DNA of 9,169 nucleotides from Candidatus Nitrosopelagicus sp. (GCA_012964965.1 DTTB01000078.1:1-9169); one strand, 5' to 3'. Counted from the first letter of the stretch, positions 1 through 6,452 are shown. Numbers and translations are program-made. The notes: generated from the sequence alone by a model not told the origin.

Positions 1-118
1 TCAAATGGATCTGGTTGAGCCAAGATGGATCAAATTTAATTGTAAATTATATTTAAATGTCTCTGGAAAAATGAAATTTTTTGATTGGGTTGTTGTTTGT
101 AAAAAATTTAATCGTTAA
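1..118 (+). CDS. C-terminal end of a probable SAM-dependent methyltransferase (5' partial)
   Basis: An open frame enters from the left edge (first full codon at position 2) and ends at TAA 116-118, leaving about 38 codons. The tail reads MDLVEPRWIKF, then LYLNVSGKM, then FFDWVVVCKKFNR. An ending of the form F-DWVVVCKK resembles the last beta strand of archaeal class I SAM-dependent methyltransferases, but the SAM-binding motifs lie outside the window, so the family call is inference. The last 11 bp overlap the end of the convergent PPOX gene (108-482). The two lysine codons near the end (A6 at 101-106) form a T6 tract on the opposite strand, just past that gene's stop. The reading frame itself is moderately secure; the function is tentative. 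Confidence 0.5.
   Translation, partial: QMDLVEPRWIKFNCKLYLNVSGKMKFFDWVVVCKKFNR
101..106 (-). terminator. Oligo-T tract after the PPOX gene
   Basis: A6 on the plus strand reads as T6 on the minus strand, one base beyond the PPOX stop codon (108-110). Archaeal RNA polymerase terminates at such oligo-T runs without needing a hairpin. The tract lies inside the lysine codons of the opposing partial gene. The call is inference from composition. Confidence 0.35.
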
Positions 119-482
119 ATTCTATAGAATATACTATAGGATTACCCTTTTGTGAGGAAAACAAACCAGCTAATCCTGCAGAGAATCCATATTTTTTCTT
201 ACGAAGTTTAATTGCCTTTTCCGCCATTTCGCCTGTAATTTTTTGTGCTATACCCTTTATCCATTCACTTTTAGACTTGCCTGTAAATGAACAAGGAACG
301 ATTCTGATGTTTTGATTATTTTTAAGTCTCTTAACTTTACCAGTTTTTTCTCTAGTTATAACATAGATAATATCATTATCAATCATAAACCAAACAGGTG
401 TTCTAACCGGGGTTCCGTCTTTCTTGTATGTTTCAAGATTGACATATTTTTGATCTAAGAACAATGATAATTTGTCTTCCAT
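108..482 (-). CDS. PPOX-class (F420/flavin-dependent) oxidoreductase
   Basis: This 124-residue protein looks like a single split-barrel PPOX domain of the Rv1155/Rv2061 type. Members bind F420 or FMN and carry out cytoplasmic redox reactions on mostly unknown substrates. Visible landmarks are YVNLETYKKDGTPVRTPVWF near residues 13-32 (strand pair typical of the family), IIYVIT at 38-43, then TGKVKRLKNN (47-56), where the family's TGK-K-R-R segment contacts the cofactor phosphate. IRIVPCSFTGK (59-69) is the next strand with its small turn. Length is close to the usual 125-140. The start is ATG 480-482; a TATA-like element about 25 nt upstream would make the mRNA leaderless. The gene ends tail to tail with the partial methyltransferase, and a T6 tract follows its stop. 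F420 use is inferred from the family and from the archaeal host. Substrate unknown. Confidence 0.8.
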   Translation of the reverse strand: MEDKLSLFLDQKYVNLETYKKDGTPVRTPVWFMIDNDIIYVITREKTGKVKRLKNNQNIRIVPCSFTGKSKSEWIKGIAQKITGEMAEKAIKLRKKKYGFSAGLAGLFSSQKGNPIVYSIEFND

Positions 483-499
483 ATTTTAGGAAGAGTGGT

Positions 500-512
500 T
501 ATAATATTTTAA
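500..512 (-). promoter_or_regulatory. TATA-like element for the PPOX gene
   Basis: Read on the minus strand, this is TTAAAATATTAT, centred about 24 nt before the ATG at 482. An archaeal TATA box sits around -26, so transcription would begin at or next to the start codon. No Shine-Dalgarno sequence is visible. AT-rich background makes chance matches common. Confidence 0.35.
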
Positions 513-562
513 TTCATTTAAGATTGGATCAATAAGAATTATGAATTTAAAAATAACTAACC

Positions 563-572
563 CTTAAATTAA
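563..572 (+). promoter_or_regulatory. TATA-like element for psmA
   Basis: CTTAAATTAA follows ACC (a possible BRE side) and is centred about 27 nt before ATG 595, again consistent with a leaderless mRNA. A second AT element, TTTAAAAATA at 546-555, would instead give a leader of roughly 20 nt. The 112 bp between 482 and 595 is a divergent promoter region shared with the PPOX gene. Confidence 0.35.
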
Positions 573-594
573 CTAGTAATCAAATCGTGATGTT

Positions 595-1323
595 ATGATG
601 GCATCACGTGGTTATGATATGACGCCCACAATGTATTCTCCTGATGGTAGAATTTATCAGGTTGAGTATGCCATCGAGACGGTAAAAAGGGGTACACTTG
701 CTATTGGAATACAAGCCAAAGATGGCGTTGTGATAGCTGTTGAAGAAAAAGCTCGGGATCTTCAGGTTGCAGAATCAACACAAAAAATTTTTCAAGTGGA
801 TGACCATATTGGGGTTGCTGCTGCAGGTTATATTCCAGATGCTCGTGTTCAAGTAGATAGTGCACGATTTTTTGCGCAAAGTAACAAATTAACTTACGAC
901 GAACCTGTTGAAGTAGAAACAGTTGCAAAACATTTAGCAGATCAATCTCATCAATTTACACAATATTCTGGTGTACGTCCATTTGGTGTTGCACTCATTA
1001 TTGCAGGGGTAGACAAACATGGTAACAGAATTTTTGTAACTGATCCAAGTGGAACATTTGTTCTATATTCTGCAGTTGCAATAGGTGGTAATTCAGAGGA
1101 AGTTACTGACTATTTGGAAAAGAATTACAAAGAAGATATATCAGTTGAAGAAGCCATATCGTTGGCAATTGCTGCAATAAATCTCAAAAGTGATGAGAAA
1201 GGTGTCAAACATATCAAAATGTCAACGATCAGATCAAATACAAAACTCTTAGAACGAGTACCTGATGCAGAACTCGAAAAACATGCACGTACTACAGAAG
1301 ACAAAAGCGTAAAAAAAGAATAG
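595..1323 (+). CDS. psmA: 20S proteasome subunit alpha
   Basis: The alpha subunit forms the two outer seven-membered rings of the 20S proteasome. It controls substrate entry and docks the ATPase cap in the cytoplasm. The 242 residues match the usual archaeal length. The alpha N-terminal signature is clear: RGYD at 5-8, SPDGR at 15-19, QVEYAIETV at 22-30. The Ntn-hydrolase fold follows, with GVVIAVEEK at 44-52, GVAAAGYIPDAR at 73-84, VRPFGVALIIAG at 127-138 and the strand-loop VAIGGNS at 161-167. Thr1 of the active beta subunits is absent, as expected. K64 matches the pocket lysine that receives HbYX tails of proteasomal ATPases. The gate motif usually reads YDR; here it is YDM (7-9). The gene could start at either of two tandem ATGs (595 or 598). 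No beta subunit gene lies nearby. Confidence 0.96.
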   Translation: MMASRGYDMTPTMYSPDGRIYQVEYAIETVKRGTLAIGIQAKDGVVIAVEEKARDLQVAESTQKIFQVDDHIGVAAAGYIPDARVQVDSARFFAQSNKLTYDEPVEVETVAKHLADQSHQFTQYSGVRPFGVALIIAGVDKHGNRIFVTDPSGTFVLYSAVAIGGNSEEVTDYLEKNYKEDISVEEAISLAIAAINLKSDEKGVKHIKMSTIRSNTKLLERVPDAELEKHARTTEDKSVKKE

Positions 1324-1359
1324 GGTACAGATTATAATATCAAATGATATAGCTTTCCT

Positions 1360-2049
1360 ATGGGTTTAGGTAGTTATTGGGGTGAAGTACTTGATGTACT
1401 ACAAGAAATTATTCCTGTTTATGATAAGGTTAATTCGTATATTTCACTTGGAAAGGATTCTGAACATCGTACCAAAGCAATTAAGGGCAGAGTAAAAAAA
1501 GGCGACAGAATACTTGATGCTGGTTCAGGATTTGGTAACATGGCAAAAACTGCATTAGATCTTGTCAATGGGGATGCCCACGCTGTACTCTATGATCCTC
1601 TTTTACCCATGATAAAAAATACTGATAGACTTTTTGAAGAAAAGCCAGAGGCAGCTTGTGGAGTGTTTGAACATGTACCGTTTAGTGATGAACAGTTTGA
1701 TGTGGTCCTTTCTGGATATTCATTACGCGATGCAATAAGTCTCAAGATAGCTATTTCAGAGATTCATAGAGTGCTAAAAAAAGATGGTAAATGGGTTATT
1801 GTTGACTTAGGAAAACCCGATGAGCCGATTGCAAGATTTGGTGTTTCATTTTATCTTAAAATAATTTTACCAATTGTGGCATATTTAGCGGCTGGAAGAC
1901 TCGGGTTAAAATTTGCTGCATTGTATGAAACATACAAACTTTGGCCACAAAACAAAAAGCTTGAATCTATGCTCCTTGAGAAATTTTCTAGTATTGAATT
2001 TGAGAAGGAACTAATGGGTGGTGCAATTATGGTTATTGCACACAAATAA
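1360..2049 (+). CDS. UbiE/COQ5 (MenG)-like SAM-dependent methyltransferase
   Basis: This 229-residue class I methyltransferase belongs to the UbiE/COQ5/MenG group. Family signature 1 is seen as YDKVNSYISLGKDSEHR (21-37). Motif I, which binds SAM, is ILDAGSGFGNMA (51-62). The acidic residue after strand 2 is D79 in VLYDP. A post-motif segment, VPFSDEQFDVVLSGYSLRD (106-124), matches the UbiE LPF...FD.V...GLRN block, and the next motif is EIHRVLKKDGKWVIVDLGKP (134-153). In bacteria these enzymes C-methylate demethylmenaquinone or ubiquinone precursors. Thaumarchaea are known to make menaquinones, so the last methylation of menaquinone is a reasonable inferred role. Other small substrates cannot be excluded. 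The gene starts 36 bp after psmA on the same strand, with an AT-rich TATA-like stretch (about 1330-1342) that could give it its own promoter. Confidence 0.82.
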   Translation: MGLGSYWGEVLDVLQEIIPVYDKVNSYISLGKDSEHRTKAIKGRVKKGDRILDAGSGFGNMAKTALDLVNGDAHAVLYDPLLPMIKNTDRLFEEKPEAACGVFEHVPFSDEQFDVVLSGYSLRDAISLKIAISEIHRVLKKDGKWVIVDLGKPDEPIARFGVSFYLKIILPIVAYLAAGRLGLKFAALYETYKLWPQNKKLESMLLEKFSSIEFEKELMGGAIMVIAHK

Positions 2050-2069
2050 ACAAAACACAAAATGAATAC

Positions 2070-2080
2070 AAATATTTAAT
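2070..2080 (+). promoter_or_regulatory. TATA-like element for tatA
   Basis: AAATATTTAAT is centred about 29 nt before ATG 2104, in the 54-bp gap after the UbiE-like gene. This suggests a separate promoter with a very short or absent leader. Inference from position and composition. Confidence 0.35.
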
Positions 2081-2103
2081 TTTGTAAGAGACATGACAAA
2101 TTT

Positions 2104-2448
2104 ATGCTACAACATTCGTTGAATATCATAGGAAGCGAATGGATAATAATTATTTTTATTGCTGTAATACTGCTTTTGGGTACAAACCGTTTTCCTGAGA
2201 TAGCAAAAAAAATAGGAAAAGTAGTAGGAGAATATAACAATGCAAAAAACCAGATTCAAAACGAAATGAAAGATATTACAAAGGAAAATTTTGAAATTTC
2301 TGGTCCTGTAAAAGATGAAAGAAAAAAGCTTGAGACAATGGCAAATACCCTGAGAATAGATTTTAAGAGTAAGACTGATGATGAGTTAAAAAAAATAATA
2401 GATGCGAAGATGGGTCAATCACAAAACGAGATGAAAACCAAAAAATAA
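2104..2448 (+). CDS. tatA: Sec-independent (Tat) translocase protein TatA
   Basis: TatA assembles with TatC in the cytoplasmic membrane and lets folded, twin-arginine proteins cross. This 114-residue protein has the standard layout. A short N-terminus ends in GSEW (10-13), a single hydrophobic span of I, F, A, V and L covers about residues 13-25, a hinge LGTNR follows at 25-29, and the amphipathic helix FPEIAKKIGKVVGEY covers 30-44. The usual FGP hinge is replaced by LGT, though the proline-glutamate start of the amphipathic helix is kept. The rest is a charged, lysine-rich cytoplasmic tail, longer than in a minimal TatA. TatA rather than TatB is favoured because archaea usually lack a separate TatB. 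No tatC lies in the window. The gene ends directly against the convergent DNA methyltransferase gene with no spacer. Confidence 0.85.
   Translation: MLQHSLNIIGSEWIIIIFIAVILLLGTNRFPEIAKKIGKVVGEYNNAKNQIQNEMKDITKENFEISGPVKDERKKLETMANTLRIDFKSKTDDELKKIIDAKMGQSQNEMKTKK
2440..2445 (-). terminator. Oligo-T tract after the DNA methyltransferase gene
   Basis: A6 inside the final lysine codons of tatA reads as T6 on the minus strand, 3 nt past the methyltransferase stop (2449-2451). Together with T7 at 2464-2470, it gives each convergent gene an oligo-T tract located within the other gene. Confidence 0.35.
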
Positions 2449-3231
2449 TCAAGTCTTTATTTCTTTTTTTAGTCGATAAACATTTTTTTCAAGGCGTTCA
2501 TACGCAAAATTATAATATGACTTTATGATTTCAAATCCTAAATATTTTCTTCCAAGCATCTTGCTTATCACTGCTACCTGACCAGAGCCAAGAAAAGGAT
2601 CCAGTATTAGATCATTTTTTTCACTAGAATATTGGAGAATTTTTTTAATTATTTCAGCAGGAAGTTTTGTTGGAGTTTTATCATCTCCAGTCCAATATTC
2701 ACGTTTTATAATCCAAACGTCTTCTTTGTCACGATAGTGAAGGCTTTTTCCATCAGATGTTTTGGCATTTTTTTTAAATCTTGAATAAGGAAAAAATTTT
2801 CGCATTTTATCATTTTTACATACAAAAAGACAGTGGTAGTGGGAAGTAACAAATTTTTTTGCCGTAACTACACCAAATTGGTACTTCCAGATTATGTGGT
2901 TAATGGTTGTAAACCCATTAACATCTAATGCAGTTAGAATGTCTTTAAGGTTATTCCATCCTGAAAATACGTACATACTACCGGATTTTTTTAAAACACG
3001 CTTTACTTGGCGCATCCAATTATTTGTAAATTTATAATAATCTTCAACATTAATTTCATTGTAACCAGACAAAACTCTTGAAGCAGTTCTGTTATAGTTT
3101 GCCTTTTTAGCTTTGAAATTAATCGCAAATGGGGGATCAGTAACAACCAAATCTATTGTTTCGTCTGGAATTGTTTTCATACCAATGATACAATCTTTAT
3201 TGTAGATTTTATTCACAACGGATTTTTTCAA
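2449..3231 (-). CDS. Orphan beta-class DNA adenine-N6/cytosine-N4 methyltransferase
   Basis: The protein modifies an amino group of A or C in DNA using SAM. The catalytic motif IV is VVTDPPF (29-35), close to the N-terminus. The SAM-binding motif I, LDPFLGSGQVA (210-220), lies near the C-terminus. This IV-before-I order defines the beta class, which includes the CcrM and HinfI enzymes. DPPF favours adenine-N6, but N4-cytosine is possible. TPTKLPAEII (186-195) is the conserved segment just before motif I in the N6_N4_Mtase family, and LGRKYLGFEI (226-235) follows it. The 260 residues are near the usual size. The start is uncertain: TTG at 3231 has been used, and GTG at 3216 is an alternative; neither has a Shine-Dalgarno sequence. 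No restriction endonuclease is adjacent, so it looks solitary. Recognition site unknown. Confidence 0.88.
   Translation of the reverse strand: MKKSVVNKIYNKDCIIGMKTIPDETIDLVVTDPPFAINFKAKKANYNRTASRVLSGYNEINVEDYYKFTNNWMRQVKRVLKKSGSMYVFSGWNNLKDILTALDVNGFTTINHIIWKYQFGVVTAKKFVTSHYHCLFVCKNDKMRKFFPYSRFKKNAKTSDGKSLHYRDKEDVWIIKREYWTGDDKTPTKLPAEIIKKILQYSSEKNDLILDPFLGSGQVAVISKMLGRKYLGFEIIKSYYNFAYERLEKNVYRLKKEIKT
2464..2470 (+). terminator. Oligo-T tract after tatA
   Basis: T7 lies 15 nt past the tatA stop, within the 3' end of the opposing methyltransferase gene. It is a plausible archaeal terminator for the psmA/ubiE-like/tatA direction. Confidence 0.35.
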
Positions 3232-3276
3232 TTACAAAAAATGTAATCATATGTTACATATAATTAATTAAAAAAA
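3231..3276 (-). promoter_or_regulatory. Promoter with three phased half-sites before the DNA methyltransferase gene
   Basis: The minus strand carries a T7 tract (3270-3276), then the AT element TTAATTAATTATAT (about 3257-3270), which is suitably placed as a TATA box for the start at 3231. Between TATA and start are three related 6-mers: ATTACA (3231-3236), TGTAAT (3242-3247) and GTTACA (3253-3258), as read on the plus strand. The first two form a perfect inverted repeat with a 5-bp spacer, and all begin 11 bp apart, about one helical turn. This could be an operator covering the transcription start. The T7 could also end the transcript of the small gene upstream. Both readings are inference. 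Confidence 0.35.
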
Positions 3277-3327
3277 CACGGATCAAGCCAAACTTATCAA
3301 ATAAACATATTGATGAAAACTATTAGT

Positions 3328-3522
3328 TTATTTGTATTTGATCCTAGCTTTTATTTTGTTAACTTGAGCGATTTCTTCCTTAAGATGTTTTTTTAGTAGT
3401 CTTTCATGCTGGGCTTTATGTTTCCAATAGCAGTTTAAAACTGCCTGCCTTGATTTTGCCCTTTTTAATGCTACATTGAATTGTTTGTGGATTGATGCTA
3501 CTTCACTTGCATAACTTACCAT
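3328..3522 (-). CDS. Small basic helical protein of unknown function
   Basis: I do not recognise this 64-residue protein. It is very rich in lysine and arginine, has no predicted membrane span or signal peptide, and looks almost wholly alpha-helical. The segments VALKRAKSRQAVLN (17-30) and HERLLKKHLKEEIAQVNKIK (39-58) have a charged, coiled-coil-like pattern. The single Cys is C31. Such proteins can bind nucleic acid, but nothing here proves it. It starts with ATG 3520-3522 and lies 96 bp upstream of the DNA methyltransferase gene on the same strand. It is divergent from the dehydrogenase gene at 3664. A clean ATG start and plausible composition support a real gene; its short length and lack of known relatives keep confidence moderate. 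Confidence 0.55.
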   Translation of the reverse strand: MVSYASEVASIHKQFNVALKRAKSRQAVLNCYWKHKAQHERLLKKHLKEEIAQVNKIKARIKYK

Positions 3523-3663
3523 GTATTTTGTTGATCAAGATTCTAGATAACCGTTTCGAATTATTATCAATATATTAAGTGGGCTGCTACATATGACCTC
3601 TATTAGATATCAAGTGCACGAAACGATCATAAAACTATTAGATAGTTATTATTTGAAACCTAT

Positions 3664-4491
3664 ATGGAAAAGGTTGCAGTTGTTACAGGGACCTCCAGTG
3701 GAATAGGCTTTGAGACTGCTTTAGCGCTAGCAAGAGATGGATATTATACGTATGCCACAATGAGAAACACCGCAAAGGGCGACAAACTCAAGGAATTATC
3801 TAGTAAGGAAAGTTTGAAAATTGATGTGTTGGAATTAGACGTGGATAACGAGAATTCTGCCAAAACAGCAATAAAACATATTCTTGATCAAAAGCAAAGA
3901 ATAGACGTTCTTGTGAACAATGCAGGATGGGCGCTCTGGGGATGTGTTGAGGACGTGTCTGTTGACGAATTCAAAACACAGTTTGAGACAAACTTCTTCT
4001 CAATTATAAGATTGATTCAGGAGGTTGGACCTACAATGAGAAACCAGGGGTCTGGAACAATCGTAAACATTAGTTCGGTTGTAGGTCGTATTGGATTTCC
4101 AGCATCGCCTGCATACATCAGCTCCAAGTTTGCGTTAGAGGGATTAAGTGAATCTTTGAGGTTTGAATTTGCGCCCTTTGGTGTAGACGTTATCATAATT
4201 GAACCGGGAGTGATAAAGACAAACTTTATGAAAAATATGAAAATGGCCAAAAAATCCGAATTAGATACAGTATACAAAGACATCACTACTAAGGTAGTTT
4301 CTGGTGTCAAGATGATGACAGAAATGGGAACCCATCCAAAAGAAGTAGCAAGTACGATTGTTAAAGCTATCAAGGACAAAAAACCACTGCCAAGGTATAT
4401 CGTTGGAAACGATGCGGCAATGTTCTTGGAGGCAAAAAAGAATAAAACAGACATCGAGTTTGAAAATTACTTGAAAAAAGAGCTCTATTAG
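3664..4491 (+). CDS. Classical short-chain dehydrogenase/reductase (SDR)
   Basis: This is an NAD(P)H-dependent oxidoreductase of the classical SDR family, acting on an alcohol or carbonyl of unknown structure in the cytoplasm. The Rossmann nucleotide motif is TGTSSGIG (8-15). The strand with the adenine-contacting acidic residue is LELDVDN (56-62), followed by NNAG (85-88). The catalytic tetrad is complete: N110, S138 (in NISSVVG), Y151 and K155 (YISSK). PGVIKTNF (181-188) is the usual cofactor-closing segment. The lack of D after strand 2 and the basic R34 hint at NADPH preference, which is only inference. At 275 residues it is longer than FabG, and its C-terminal part resembles the 17-beta-hydroxysteroid/retinol dehydrogenase-like SDRs. 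The start is ATG 3664. It ends 12 bp from the convergent small membrane protein gene, with no pathway partner beside it. Confidence 0.9.
   Translation: MEKVAVVTGTSSGIGFETALALARDGYYTYATMRNTAKGDKLKELSSKESLKIDVLELDVDNENSAKTAIKHILDQKQRIDVLVNNAGWALWGCVEDVSVDEFKTQFETNFFSIIRLIQEVGPTMRNQGSGTIVNISSVVGRIGFPASPAYISSKFALEGLSESLRFEFAPFGVDVIIIEPGVIKTNFMKNMKMAKKSELDTVYKDITTKVVSGVKMMTEMGTHPKEVASTIVKAIKDKKPLPRYIVGNDAAMFLEAKKNKTDIEFENYLKKELY
4474..4479 (-). terminator. Oligo-T tract after the 41-residue membrane protein gene
   Basis: A6 in the last lysine codons of the dehydrogenase gene reads as T6 on the minus strand, 25-30 nt beyond the stop of the small gene (4504-4506). It is a weak terminator candidate by the same logic as the other convergent pairs. 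Confidence 0.25.
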
Positions 4492-4503
4492 TATCAAATT
4501 AGA

Positions 4504-4629
4504 TTAACATTCATTCTGTCCAACCGGGCAGTATTCAATCAAAGGCTCTGGAATTGCCAAATATACTAGTAGTATCAAAATTGCCAAGCCACCAATACCG
4601 CTAGCAATCATGATAATTGGCCATTTCAT
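4504..4629 (-). CDS. Small single-span membrane protein (41 residues)
   Basis: A short reading frame runs from ATG (4627-4629) to TAA (4504-4506). It encodes MKWPIIMIASGIGG, then a hydrophobic stretch LAILILLVYLAI (15-26), then PEPLIEYCPVGQNEC (27-41). That is one clear membrane span of about 20 residues with a lysine at the inner end and an acidic outer tail. The tail holds two cysteines (C34 and C41), so an outside disulphide or metal site is possible. I do not recognise the family. It sits in the gap between the dehydrogenase and topoisomerase IB genes, convergent with the first and divergent from the second. An AT-rich element at 4678-4690 could serve as its TATA box, with a leader of about 25 nt. 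Random sequence rarely gives this hydrophobic pattern with clean ends, so I think it is real, though very short. Confidence 0.55.
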   Translation of the reverse strand: MKWPIIMIASGIGGLAILILLVYLAIPEPLIEYCPVGQNEC

Positions 4630-4721
4630 AACATCTATTCATGTAACTTGTTAATTCATTTTTTCAGCTTGATCTGTTTTTAAAAATATTTCCGTGGTTA
4701 GGTTGATATACTGTTTTAACT

Positions 4722-4731
4722 GATTTTTATC
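4722..4731 (+). promoter_or_regulatory. TATA-like element for topoisomerase IB
   Basis: GATTTTTATC is centred about 25 nt before GTG 4752 and 34 nt before ATG 4761. It lies in the 122-bp divergent region shared with the small membrane protein gene. Its position cannot by itself settle which start is used. Confidence 0.3.
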
Positions 4732-4751
4732 AAAGTCAACAATTTGTACGT

Positions 4752-6452
4752 GTGAATAATATGAAATGGAAAACATTACAGCATAACGGGATATTATTTC
4801 CCCCAAAGTATGAATCACTTGGAATCAAAATTAAGATTAATGGACAAAACATAGATCTCACATTAGATCAGGAAGAAATGATTTACCAATGGGCAAAAAA
4901 GAAAGATGCGCCAAAACCTGGAACTACAGAAAAATATATTGAGGATCCTATATTTCAGAAAAATTTTGTTTCAGATTTTACTAAAACCTTCAATGGAAAA
5001 TTTAAGGGTATAAAATATGTCGATATAGATTTCACACAGCCGTACAAACTTGTTGATAAGGAAAAGGAAACCAAGGAACTGATGACAAAAGAAGAAAAAA
5101 AGGCACTTGCTGCAAAACGAAAAAAAATCCGGGAGGAGTTGAAGGTTAGTTATGGAAAGGCAATCATGGATGCAAAAGAGGTTGATGTTGCAAACTACAT
5201 GGCTGAACCTCCAGGAGTTTTCATGGGTAGAGGTGAGCATCCGATGCGTGGACGGTACAAGCCACGTGTTACAGCCAAAGATGTTACATTAAATCTTGGC
5301 AAAGAAGCAAAAATTCCAGAAGGTGAATGGGGTAAAATTGTACATGATAAGGATTCAATGTGGATAGCAAACTGGATGGATATCTTGACTCAAAAACGAA
5401 AATATGTTTGGCTAGCAGACACAGCTGGAATCAAGCAAGAAAGGGATCAAGCGAAATATGACAAGGCAAAAAAACTATCCAAAGAAATTGAAAGTGTCAA
5501 GGCACAGATTAGCAAGGATATGAAAAACACGGATCCAAAAAGTAGGAGAATATCTACTGCCTGTTATTTGATTTATCGTACTGCAATGAGGGTTGGAGAC
5601 GAGAAAGATCCTGATGAAGCTGATACTGTTGGAGCCACAACTTTACGAAAAGAACACGTAAAACTTTCTGGAAACACAATCGAATTTGATTTTCTTGGAA
5701 AGGATTGCGTGAGGTGGAAAGAAACCATCCCAGCAGAAGGGCAGGATAAACAATTTCACGATAATCTTAAAGAGCTAATTTCAAACAAAAGGAACGACCA
5801 AGAAATTTTTGATGGTATAACGTCAAGACATGTGAATGCATATTATTCAACTATAGTCAAGGGTCTTACTGCAAAGGTCTTTAGAACCTACCTGGCATCA
5901 AGTGTGGTTTCAAAATATCTTCGTAATCATGATAATATTAAATTGGAATCTAATATGAAAAAATTATTTCATGCAAAACTAGCAAATCTAAACGCTGCCA
6001 AAATGTGTAATCATAAACGAACCATTCCAAAGAATTTTGATCAGACATTACAAAAGAAAAAAGATACTCTTCATAATGTAGAAAAAACAAAACCATGGAA
6101 AAAGTCTGAGGAATCACTAAAAAAAACACAAGATAAGATTACAAAAACGGAAAAACAGAAAAAAATGCAGAGGAAACAGATCAAAAAAATAAAGACTGTG
6201 ATAAAAAAGAAAAAAGTAAATCATGTGGATCGAATTGAAAAACTACAACTTCAGATAGATCTTACACAAAAAACAAGAGATTATAATTTAGGAACGTCAC
6301 TTCGAAATTATATTGATCCAAGAATTTTCAAAACTTGGGCTGATGAGATTGGGGCTGAATGGGAAAAACTCTACACTTCTGCATTACAAAAAAAATTCCT
6401 TTGGGTTAAAAACATTGATTCAAAGTGGAATGAAGTTTCAAAGCATTACTAG
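4752..6452 (+). CDS. DNA topoisomerase IB (eukaryote-like)
   Basis: Topoisomerase IB relaxes supercoils by a transient 3'-phosphotyrosine nick and rotation. All five active-site residues can be matched to human TOP1, numbering from the GTG start: R280 in TAMRVGDEKD, K317 in LGKDCVRW, R378 in TAKVFRTYLAS, H421 in CNHKRTIPK, and Y520 in LRNYIDPR, which forms the DNA link. The core DNA-binding part covers about residues 5-215, beginning WKTLQHNGILFPP. The catalytic domain covers about 218-430. A lysine-rich coiled-coil linker runs about 432-512, and the tyrosine-bearing C-terminal domain follows. The long disordered N-terminus of animal TOP1 is absent, so 566 residues is a normal archaeal length. 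The start is GTG 4752 or ATG 4761; the latter begins right at the conserved block. This enzyme is known from Thaumarchaeota and largely absent from other archaea. Confidence 0.95.
   Translation: MNNMKWKTLQHNGILFPPKYESLGIKIKINGQNIDLTLDQEEMIYQWAKKKDAPKPGTTEKYIEDPIFQKNFVSDFTKTFNGKFKGIKYVDIDFTQPYKLVDKEKETKELMTKEEKKALAAKRKKIREELKVSYGKAIMDAKEVDVANYMAEPPGVFMGRGEHPMRGRYKPRVTAKDVTLNLGKEAKIPEGEWGKIVHDKDSMWIANWMDILTQKRKYVWLADTAGIKQERDQAKYDKAKKLSKEIESVKAQISKDMKNTDPKSRRISTACYLIYRTAMRVGDEKDPDEADTVGATTLRKEHVKLSGNTIEFDFLGKDCVRWKETIPAEGQDKQFHDNLKELISNKRNDQEIFDGITSRHVNAYYSTIVKGLTAKVFRTYLASSVVSKYLRNHDNIKLESNMKKLFHAKLANLNAAKMCNHKRTIPKNFDQTLQKKKDTLHNVEKTKPWKKSEESLKKTQDKITKTEKQKKMQRKQIKKIKTVIKKKKVNHVDRIEKLQLQIDLTQKTRDYNLGTSLRNYIDPRIFKTWADEIGAEWEKLYTSALQKKFLWVKNIDSKWNEVSKHY

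Noticed and set aside
701..928. Minus-strand open frame opposite psmA
   Set aside because: It lies fully inside the strongly recognised proteasome alpha gene and its translation is a low-complexity Leu/Gln-rich product typical of an antisense shadow.
3552..3625. Inverted repeat CGTTTCG (3552-3558) and CGAAACG (3619-3625) in the divergent region before the dehydrogenase
   Set aside because: Only 7 bp match across a 60-bp spacer and the flanks do not extend it. Chance is likely.
4017..4497. Two minus-strand open frames opposite the dehydrogenase gene
   Set aside because: Both are shadows of the SDR gene, whose motifs are all in the plus frame; the translations show no family features.
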